64,000 nucleotides of DNA from Siphonodentalium dalli. Lineage: Eukaryota; Mollusca; Scaphopoda; Gadilida; Siphonodentaliidae. The stretch covers positions 87,765,980 through 87,829,979 of the forward strand of contig CP136063.1 in assembly GCA_032622095.1 (NCBI GenBank), given 5' to 3'. Both the position numbers and the translations under genes were made by a program. The first letter of the stretch is position 1. Each line of letters starts with the position of its first letter. This document shows positions 37,101 through 49,100 of this stretch, piece by piece. The notes below the pieces were generated by a model that was not told the DNA's origin, did not search any database, and worked only from the letters and a program-made list of their open reading frames with translations.

Positions 37101-40100
37101 TTGTCCATTTTGAAGGTCAAGGTCAAGTGGGGTCACGATTTGACCAGTCCAAAACACTGCCCGGACAAAAGTACCCGACAAACGGGCCCGTCGAAATCCA
37201 TCCGGTTTTACCCGATTTGACCTTGAATTGATTATTTTGAAGGTCAAGGTCATGTCGGGGGTCACGATTTGACCCGTCCAAAACACCCAGTGGACAAAAG
37301 TAACCCTGTGTATAAAATTTCGTCGAAATCCATCAAAATTGGCGATTTGACCTTGAATTGACCCAATTTCAAGGTTAAGGTCACGTTGCACGGACAAATT
37401 AATAGGCCTATGCCACTCCCCGGCCAAAGGTACCCCCACGTACCAAGTTTCATCGAAATCCCGTGATATTCGGGCGTTTGACCTTGGAATGACCCGATTT
37501 CAAGGTCAAGGTCACGTTGCACGGACAAATTAATAGGCCCATGCCACCCCCCCGGCCAAAAATACCCCCACATACCAAGTTTCATCGAAATCGGGTTGGC
37601 CGTTTTCGAGTTCATCGTGAACACACACACACACACACAGACAGACAGACAGACAGATCTTCCAAAATATATAATAGATTTCAACATTTTTCCATGATAA
37701 CCCACCAATGTGTGGCAGGCAATATATTAGCATGAATAATCTGCCCCTTTCTCATGAAATTTTAATGATGTGACTCTTGTGAAGATGAAAGTAACATGGT
37801 CTATGTCTGTTTTATTTCAATTTAACCCTTTATTTAATGAATGGATTCTCCCATAATTTATAATAGTATACACTGGAATGGTGTGTCATTAATTTGGAGG
37901 GGTGTTCATGAAATAAAAGCAGATGACAGGTAGATGTAAAGCTAATACAAGTGCAGAATGCTTCATATTCTTTGGTGGGAAATGTTCATATAATAAGTTC
38001 AATAAAACAACATGTGGTCATCTGTTGAACTTATTATCTGAACATTTCCTAAGGGAACTACTTGTCAATGAGTACATAGTGTAGAAAGGGTTAATAGTTT
38101 GGCATTGTATCAATGCTTATTGAATATACCACAAAAAATATAGTGTAATGCCCGAAGTATATTACCCTTTAACCACAGCAGAATTAATTTTTCAGGATTT
38201 AGACGGAAATATGGCTTGCTGCCATTCATCGGAAAGCTCTTGGTGAGAGCTTTCCGATGAATCACAACAAGCCATATTTCTGACTAATTCCTGAAAAATT
38301 TCTCATAGTTTTAGGACATTACTGTATAATTAGTTTCTTCAACCTACTCTTCTGGAGAGTTGAACTGCTAAGTTATTGACAAAGAGAAACCTACTCAACT
38401 TTATTAATAATGGTAATAAATATTATAATGTTCAACATTATTATTAGGGCAGAGGTTACTTTTGGGCAAATTTTCGAACTAAGGGATGTAATTCTATGTT
38501 ATAGGAAAGTAACTCTATATTATGGCATTGTCTTTTTTTCTTTCTCAGGGCAGAAGCTAGTGCTAAACACATCTCTGAGCTAAATCAAAATGTATGTGTG
38601 CAGACCCTGGTGACAGAACTCAATGAATCGAGTGATTTGTCTTACCTTGCTAATTACCAGGTAAGTAAAGCCATAATGGTCATTATTTTTAATTGTGCTC
38701 CAAACTCCCAATGCATGTTCAGGACATATAGTCAAGGGTTTAGTCAATCTGTATGAACAAAATCGATTCATAAATAATACATTAGACATTGCTTCTGAAA
38801 TTTGGGGTTGATTGCCCACTCTAATAATATTAATGGATAGTTTTATATAGCGCTTAAAGGTACTCAATCCGATCAGATGCTCCTAAATTACTATTTCTTT
38901 GGCTTGGGGGGGTGAAAAATATTTGATTCGAGGAAACCACCCATCAAAGCTCAGAGTGATTAGATATCGATGTTTGAAATTTACTGTTTCTATTGTTTGT
39001 GGACCAGATCTTTTCCAGGACCACGTGCTCAAATGGACAAATTGCGGTTGTAAGATGGATAACTCTAAAATCAAGTGGTTACTATTAACAAATTTAATTT
39101 AGGAGCGTCTGATTGGATTGAGTACCTTTAATCATGTGAGTTCCTAAGTGCTTGAGTAGTCACATTATTACTCCAGTTGTTGTTGAGCAATGCCGAGAAT
39201 AATGCATGCTGCCATTTTACAGGCGCTTCACTAGAGCGGTGAGATGTGCACACGTACATACACCTCCCCATGAACTTATGCATGCCCAACATACTAGGTA
39301 CCTATTTCGCATCTAGGTATGACTAACCTGTCACAGAACGAGTGACCTTGCTCAAGGGACACAACTTGCTGAGAGATTAGAGCAGGGTGCTTTAAAGGCC
39401 CACTTAGTTTTCGAGTCACTGATTATTTTTTTCATAGTGCCTTGATATACGGTTTTAATAAATTCCATAAAATATGATTAAAATACTATAATTCATCACC
39501 ATTTGAAATATCTGTGCCTCATAGAGAAATAGAAAACAGCAGAAATCATATGAAGATTACCTCCATTTTGACTCCCAGAATGCAACAGAATTAAACTAAA
39601 AATGTATTTTGTAAATAATACAATTTGAACTACATGTACCATCCAGATGAAACAAAAACAACATTTTCACAGTTTACTACACCGGATAAGTTGAGAATAC
39701 AATGCTTTGGAGCTTCCTCTTTCAAATGGTATATATTTTATATAATGTGATCTGGGGGTTCGAAAATTAAGTGGGCCTTTAAATCCTTGAAGGTGTTTGA
39801 ATTTGACTTCATATTTTCCAGGTCTGGAAATTTTTTAACAGACAGGGTTTTTGAGTAGGGTCCTTCAAAAGTGCTTGAATAATAGCTCATTTCCTAAGAT
39901 TAACAAATTGTATGAAACTTTTCTTAATATTTCTTGTGTTAATGAAAAACGACACATCGATGGTACCACTCCATAGAAACAATGTTCTGAACTATGCTCA
40001 GTTATAAATAATTACTTCTCAATTCAGGACTTAACTATCGGAGATAAACTATTTCACCATCGAGAGTCATTGCATTTAATTAATATATAAGAATGACGGC

Positions 40101-43100
40101 GTGCATTGTCAATTTGAATATAATATATTGTAAAAATAACTACTTTGAGCAAAATTATTCTCCATTTCTATTTGATCACCCTACCGGAGTGTTTCATGTC
40201 CATGTCACTTTAAGTTGCAATTTTCAACTATCTGCATTATGAATTCAATGAAATTCTTTGATGTAATAGAACTGAATAATGTAAACTTTAGATATTTTTT
40301 TAAACTAATATTTGTTGAAAGTTTTGTTGAGTGAGGTCCTTGAATATGCTTGTAGAGTCCTCGAAATGTCCATGAATGTGAACATGATCGAAGTGTATAA
40401 ACCCTGTTTGTACAATATGTGACTTTTCAGCCACAGAATCTCTTAATCAGACCAAGCCACTGTTGCGTGAGACTCAATAATCCACTGATGTGTGGCGAAC
40501 TCATGCCGGTGTGTTGACACCATTACAAGTCTGACACGCTAACCGCTGGACTATCGAACTGTTCTCTTAGAAAATGTTCAGAACAAAAACCATTGACAAA
40601 TAAATCTCTGGTTACAAGCTGAAATTTCATTCACATTTAAAAAAAATCTATTTTCAGTGTGTGATTCTCACAGAAGCCCCACTAGCTGTCCAGATTAAAG
40701 TCAATCAGTTCTGTAGAAGCCAAAATCCACAAATCAAGGTCAGTAGAATGGAAATGTTAGGAATAGACTACATGAAACAGCAATTCTAATTTGACATTGC
40801 CCAAAGCTGATTGTAAGACTTTTCCTGATTGGTCTCTAAACTGTGTCTCCTTAGATATGCTGATCAGTGTCATTTTGTGGTCGAATTTGTGGTAGAATCT
40901 ACAATAAACTACAAAAAAACATGGTACATACAAAGCAATGGTGCCCGTCACCTTGAGATATCAGGAGCCCCCCCCCCCCCCCCCCCAACCCACACTCCAC
41001 TTCCTGGTGGCTCAGTTGGTACGGACTGTAGCGCATTTGGCCATTTTTGGCTGATTGTGAAGCTGGTTCATATCCCATCAGCATGAAATCCCCTAATAAC
41101 CTAATTCCTGTGTCTGGGCAAGTTTATCTATTGCTTTCCATGGCTCAGTAGTCTCTATATGAAGTGATTTCCTATGAATTTACCATATTGTGTTATCATT
41201 CCACCACATAATACCAAGCCACATATTGAAATTTCTGAATCCTTCTTCTTCAGATCTCAGGAATAAACAAGCCTGCAAATAATTTCTCAAATTTCCCCGG
41301 AGTGTGACTGTCACTATGACAGCCACCAACTGACTGGTATCTGTCATATGAAGTTCAGTACCTGTCATGGATTTTTAATATAAACTGAGCTAACTATACA
41401 CTTTCAAAACCCCTGTACCCCAGTATAATGTCAGTATTATTGTGTTCTGTTATCAATGTTATGGTATTACCATCTCTGACCTTGTTTATAATTATAATGT
41501 AACATAATGTTTGTTTTTCTGTAATGAACAGCATGATCAAAAGCTTAGATAGATCATAGATCAGTCTCACTGTATTCCATGTAACAATGTCATATTGCCA
41601 AGCAATCACTAAGGAAGGAAACAGCAAGCAACAAATAATAATCAAAATCATGTGTTGTGCTAATTAGTGCACCAAAATGATTAAAACTTCGATCCATTTA
41701 TCAGCATGGTAAACCGTAAATGGCTAAGTCGTTATTAAACCATTTTTTTACTGTTACGGTTTTAAGTTTACGCTGGGGTGGCGGCGCATTGTCGCTTCTT
41801 TTTGTGTCACATTTTCTTATTTTTGTTTTCATTGTCAACTCCGGCGCTTAAACCACTTTTTTCATTCTTTTTAACGAATAAATTTGTTATCATTTTGAAA
41901 ATTGAATTGGGAATTCCCAGCTAACTAAAAATAGCAACGAACAATTCCACATTATTATATCGCCCGGAACGAAATGACTATTGCGTGCCCATTTTGTCAC
42001 AAAATATTGCAGCTAACTCCCATCGACTGGCCATAATATATAGGGAGTCATATAGATGTCATACATCGTCTGTTCTTTAATTTGTTATAGGGAGTGGAGA
42101 AAATGTAACATCATGCGATGGGTGTTTGACAAGTGGTCAACAGTATACATTCGTCTACTCACATCGATAGGCTCCGAGTTTTGACGAGTGCAGTATTAAT
42201 ACCAGTCATTCGGCAAACCTCGTCTTATTCCGTCACCGCCCCCGAGGTTCACGTCCGGTGACGGAAGATGCCGAATTAGAAGAGCATGCGCAGTCGCGAC
42301 TTGCTAAATTTAATTACGAAAATAAATAAACACAAGTGGTTTAGTAACTTTAGTTCAAAATATGCACGATTTTAAAACCAAGATCGCCAAGCAAGCACTG
42401 CCGGTCAAGATGACAGGCGCAAATTGATTTGTACCGGACATTTAGGTGTTTTGCGTCGGTCGATTACCGTGTCTGACCCGTTGTTGCAGGCTTGGGAATA
42501 AATGATTTAGTTTGGCCTGAACTAATAATCTGAGTGGTTTACAATGAAAAGAATGTCAACAGATATGCAAGGATCTTAAATATATTACAGAAACAATGCC
42601 AAACAATTAATATTAAATAATTAGTAAATAATATATATCACTCCCTTGAAAGTCTTCAACTATATAATTTATTGCACATACAATGTGGTTTGCCTCACAC
42701 AATCATATCTCTGCCATTATATCCGGGAACGAAATATGATATGAATAGGCCAAAGTATATCGTGCGAACTAATTGTGTGTGCGATTTGTTTCCAGCCTGT
42801 GTAATTCAGACTGTGAAGCTGTAATAATATAACTTTTTCACTGCAGACATTCATTATGCTTTTTTGAACCAAAAATGTCACGTTTGAGGAGACTTTGAAT
42901 GACTACTAACAGATACTAATTTAATTTTAAATAAAATATGCTGTACAAAAGTGAAAAGTTGCTCATGAAGCAAGCAAAAGCAGAGTTGCTGTTTAATGGC
43001 ACTATATTGTTGTAAGACTTTCTGGTGGAATATCTAACCACAGCTGGAACTTTATTGGGCTCATTTTTGAAACTAATTCTGCATATTGTTAATTATAATT

Positions 43101-46100
43101 CCATCAAGAAATCATCAAGTTGAATTATAATAAATAGATTGCACATCAGTGTGTATGTCAAATGTGACCACATCAACTGATTGTAGGTTTAAAGGTACTC
43201 AATCTGATCAGACGGTCCCCATATCATCAAGTTTCAACAACAACAACATTTCTTCAAAATACACTTTTGTTATCAGAATCGGTTATTTACAACAAAATAA
43301 TGCAAACCGCTGTCAACTATGGTAAAAAAATTCCCAAAACGTGTTATTTATCAACATGTTGTTCAATGAAATATTGCTGTATTATCATTTGAGTATCACG
43401 AAACTTGACCGTATTACCACTTGATTTTAGAGTTATCCATCTTCATCCGCAATTTTGTTCGAGACAGTCAAATCGACGGCTCTTTTCTGGGTCACAAATA
43501 ATTACACATTTCGAGAAATAACAAATATCAAAAATCGATATCTGATCACTGATCTTTGATGGGTGGGTTACTCGACTCGAAACAAATATTTTTTACCCCC
43601 GAAGCCAAAGAAATATTAATTTGGGAGCGTTATTTCAGATTATGCATCTTTTACTGTTGAGATGAGTATCTCTATATGAAAAATAGTAGGGAAGGTCTGG
43701 ATTCAGATTAGCAGTGCTATATTTTCTTTTCACTCTTTTTCAGTTTATATCTGCTGATGTATATGGGTTATTTTGTGGTGTGTTCTGTGATTTTGGCGAC
43801 AGTTTTGAGGTTTCTGATAAAGATGGGGAGGAACCACAGGGAATATTCATCAAAAAGATCACTAAGGTAAAATATTAACTGATTTATCGCCTTTCAACTT
43901 ATACACTTCAGTTATCATTATTGTCGTAGAAAATTTTGAACTTTAATAGAAAAATATCTGAAATACTGCAAAAACACATTGTTGCAATTATCATTGTGGT
44001 TATACACCATTATAAGCCAATTATTATTTGTCAACTCATTGTTATCATCTTTATATATTGACAGGGCAGTCCTGGAGTGGTCACATGTATGGAGGACTGG
44101 CTGCATGGACTGGAGTCCGGAGATACTGTCACATTCAAAGAGGTCCAGGGTATGACATCTCTAAATGGACAACAGCACAAAGTTGAAGGTAACTGTCATG
44201 AATTACTAATGCTAAATCTTGCACCTAGTTGTGACAAGGTTACCTGTACTGTGACTAATTCTCACCACTCATGTGTTGATGGTGAAGTACTTAACTGGGA
44301 GTTGATGGATATTGTCAAGCCTTGTAATAGTTTGTCTGTCATTTGCAGAATGAGGTCCCCAGAGGGCAAATTTAGTGATGCTATCCTGTACTGTGAGCTA
44401 GCTTCACCAAATTCCCCCTCTGGAGACCTCATTCTGCTGAGGCCTCAACTGCTGTTGGAGACCTAGGATCTGGTGTTGATGTTGGTGATGTTCACCCATT
44501 AGTCACCTCGATTTTGCATTTTATCTTCTGCAAATTAGGGGATATAGAAATTGATCAGAAGGGAAAAATCAACTGAAAATAATTTTCATTTGAGACTACA
44601 GATACCTCCCAGAAGATGAGGCCTAAGCATAATGATGTCCCAGAGGGTGAATTTAATGATGCTAGCCCGCTGTGCAGGGTAGCATTTCTAAATTCACCCT
44701 CTGGGGGCCTCATTCTGCAAATGACAGACACTTTTTCAATGCTTGGATATTGTCAGTATGATTTCATTGCAGCATGATAACTTTAGTTTTAGTTATCTGA
44801 TTGTTTTCAAATTTGGTATATGGTTTACTTGTATGAAAATAGAGGTCATGTTCAAATTACTGTGTGCCATTAATGTTTCAAATAAAGTAATGCCCTAAAA
44901 AATTGACTCCTTAACCACAGCAGAATTATGTGTAATTTTTCAGGATTTAGTCGGAAATATGGCTTGTTGGCATTCATCGGAAAGCTCTCAGTGAGAGCTT
45001 TCTGATGAATGGCAACAAGCCATATTTCCGACTAAATTCTGAAAAATTACCCATAATTCTGCTGTGGTTAAAGAGTTGATTATTTAGGGCATTACTGTAT
45101 ATGTCGTCCTCTTGGTGGTGCAATAAGGAAAAATCCATGTGAAGCCTAATCTAACATGCCATTCATATATTTATCTGATTTTCAGTAATAACTCCAAAAA
45201 AGTTCAGCATCGGTGACACATCATCAGCTGAGTATGAGCCACACACAATGGGAGGAATAGCCACCAAGGTCAAGGTCCCACACACCATGTCGTTTGTGAG
45301 TACTCATGTCATTATAAGCTTTCAATAAGGCCAAACAAAATAAATATTCTGTTTCTCAGACATCTGCCACCCCAGCAAAAATGTCCCTCGAAATGACTGA
45401 TAGACCATTCGTATATATACTTTTATTCCACACCCATTGACATGAGGCACATGTAATTAAGCGGAATCACAGCCATTGAATACATATTAGTGTATACCTC
45501 TAGTGGAATACAAGCCGGAACTATTTTTGTTGTCACCAAGAAAAATGACATACATTATGTCAAGGATCCGCTTTGGTTGATATTTCCGCTAAAGGAAGCC
45601 GTTCACACTGAACTATATGGATAGATGTCCTGCGTTTGTAAAACCATAGTAGAAAAGGGGTTAACTTTTTGTGTGTGGTCGCCTACGGTACCTCGCGGTC
45701 TTGTTCGGATTAGTCACGCATGCGCAGTCCCAATATAACCGACTGAATCCGCCAGTTTATTTTCTGCTACCAAAGAGAGAAGTCTAAAGGGAGTATTGTT
45801 CCGAATTTGTCGTTTAACAACTAGACAACAAATTCAATTTATCGATACAATAATTACTGGTCGCCTACGCGTTAGTTTTTAGAATTATTGTTTCGAATTC
45901 ACGGACCGTTTCGCTTCAAAACATACAATTGTTCCGTGTTTTCGAATAGGTGGCCGACTTAATATTTTTCGAATCTGAAAATCGACATTTCGCCATAATC
46001 AGCCGCCATTTCAAGGCCTTACGAGGCGCATAGACTATTGTGAACAATTCATCTATGTCATTATTATAGAACCTATAAGGTATGATATAATTTGTCAGAT

Positions 46101-49100
46101 ATAAAAAATGCCACGTGTTTGTTACCGGAAGTCTCCTAATTTCGTGGGAATTTATTTACGCGTGGACATTTATTTAGCAATAATTACCATCGCTACTGAC
46201 GCTATTTATCATAATGTTATGAACTACATTCTTTCTCATAATACTTTGTTGTTTTATGGCTCAATACAACTGATCCAGATGTGTTGGTCACATTTGAACT
46301 TAAAAGTTGATTACAATTTACATCTGGGTTTATCAATTCAATGTAAAAACAGTAGTGTCATTATTACTTTAATAAATTGACAGAGATTGATATTGGACAA
46401 GTGTTATAATTATGTTCATGGTTTGATTCTCGTAACGGAGCATCACCTTCAATGTAACAATCTCAGCCATGTGCTAGCGGACCGGGGATTGCACCCTGGT
46501 CAGGGTAGAACTCGGTCCGATACCAAGTTTGTCAGGCTAACAAGTCCCATTTGAGATTACTGAATAAAATCCGAATGCAAATGCTGATTTTCCCCATTAC
46601 AACACTTGTTCAGGTATGTTGTCGTGGGTGCACTACGCTGCACATGTACACACCTAGGTGTGTGCATGTTACAGAACACTACTGGAGTCGCTAGATCTCA
46701 TCTAAACAACATGCTTTCACAAAATACTTTGTGTTTTCTGTTTTAATACTGTCACACATGTCTCCTATGATTTAGATGTGTTGGTCGACGCTTGAATTTA
46801 TCAGACTACAGTTTATCAATATCAGAAAAATAATGACTGTTGTCGTACTAAGATTCGTTAGTGTCATTAATTTCAGACAGGGATTGACATCTGACAGGAG
46901 TCAGAATTCTGTTGAGTACATGATTCGATTCTCGTACAGTGCTTCAACTTCACTGTCAAAATTTATAACTGCTAGCATTTAATGATTGCAAGCATGACAC
47001 TAAAATTAATCGTGATGACAGTTTCACTATTATCTCAATTCCAGATTTTAGTTATTCTGAATTGTATCCAAAAATTAACCCATCCTTTCAAAATTGCTGG
47101 GTTGTATCTCGACAAAATGGTGTCTCCTTCCGGAATACAAACATAATTGCTTTCCTTCCTGTGTAGGTTTACCGAAAAGAAGCGGGGGGGGCTGGATTAC
47201 CACGATTCTGTATATGGCTCTAATTGGGACACAAAATTACAAATCATGGGTGCTCCGGTTTGCATTCTCTAGAGTAAGGCAAGAGGCTTATCGTCACTCT
47301 GATGGTGTTTACTCATGGTTTCACTATCTAAAAATATATTTGAAGATACTTTGGTTTGAACAACCTTTCCCCTTCTTGATTCAATTATGTGAATGATTCC
47401 AGCCTGACAGGTATTTAGAGTCGTGGTGACTTGACCCCTCCAGGTAACTGGCCCACTGGCAATAACTGGCGACCGTGGCCTGGATGACGTTCCCCAATGA
47501 ATAACGTTATAATAGCAGTGGTATTCCAAGACGAGGAAGGTGGGGGGAGACATTATTTATGACAAGTAACCATATCAAATGTGAGCTTGGTACAAGAACA
47601 GGCTGTACATCCAATACAGCATGTATTGTTCATAAAGGGCATGGTAGGTATTTTGAAGGTATTCATGGACTAGTTGGAGTCTCAATGAATTTTAAAATAT
47701 ATACGTGTCCCGACCTTTCATACCGTTGATATGGCGAATATACTTCACACACGAATGAAGCATATTTACATGGAAAGCATTTATATTGCCATGTGTCCCA
47801 CGACCACTGCCAATAGCCTTTCCGACAAGAGGCCATCAGCATGGCTCTTCATACTTCTATTGCCCATATCAATTTGATTATCTGGCACATAGACAATAAA
47901 ACAGGCAAAGACGTTTGCGCTGTCCAGCTAAGCTTTCGAGGAAGCTCATTGACCAGCATTACCGACAGGCAGGGGACCACCCCGTTCGAGTGGCATCCCA
48001 TCCCCATGGCACAGATGCCCGATCATAAGGGCCTGAAGCCATGCTGCCAACTGCGCATTTCAGTCTATGCTGTCCTCTCTTCCTTAAACATGCCATAAGC
48101 GGGACCACTTAGGTCGGGGGAGTTCCTCTCTATCTTGGCTCTTCAAATTAAAATAAAACAACATTATAAAGGGATGTGTATCCTTTACTAGGAGGATGAT
48201 AATTTCATTCCTTTCCTTCCTAGGGGAGCCATTTTTAGAGCGGGTCTTCCCCTAGTTTGCTGCATGCTTCACACTAACCGACCTATCACACACCTAGGTC
48301 GTTCTGCTGCATGTTTGGGGGGGCAGAGGCTCAGACCTGAATATTCCGTATGGTGACCGTGAAAATTTACCTGTGTTCATCATCTGACTACATTTTACAT
48401 CATTTGAACTGATTTCGGTTGTAGAAGGCGCACCTTCATTTCTTAGAATCGGATCGCGGTGGGTATTCCGCTGGGAACGCGGACTGCTCTCAGGTGCCTA
48501 GTGGTCGTGATGGCCTAATAATAGTAATGTGTGTGGATTTAGGCTGAACATAATACTTGTGATTGCACATTTTGCTGTCTGTCTCCATTCCAAAGGATGG
48601 TGCTCGTTGGGAAATTTCTCCGAAATTAATACTCGTAGCGACACTATTTTTTTGGCACCTGAGAGTAGCGGTTTGCTTTCTCATCGGATGCTCTGGTCAC
48701 CTGCGGTGTTCGGCCATGTTCTCTGAGGGGCTATATATATATCTTTAATGATACATTGGATTGTGCCAGGGATCTCTGCTCTGGCTCCGACCATTGGATT
48801 GTTGGGCGCAGCTTTAGTAGGGTCTTCTGACATGATCTCATGATGACTTATATATCACCATGATATATCTATTATATCATTTTATATATCTATATATGCG
48901 AAAGATTTGTGTCACCGGATTTCTGCAATGATATCTTGTGAAACGGTGATACATAGGTACCTCAGAGACATGAGACATGTTCTCTGTGGGGTTGTATATC
49001 TATATTTAGTGATACGTTGGATCATGACAGGGAGCTGTGATCTGGCTCCGCCCATTAGATTGATGGGCGCAGCTTTGGAAGGGCCTTCTGACATGATCTC

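Noticed and set aside
37014-37708. Minus-strand open frames of 141 and 148 codons
   Set aside because: They are read through the 130-bp repeat and its microsatellite tail; residues recur with the repeat period and no domain is recognised.
46440-46550. tRNA-like stretch with GGACCG...CGGTCC
   Set aside because: It forms a hairpin, but no acceptor stem, anticodon loop or A and B boxes at correct spacing could be found.
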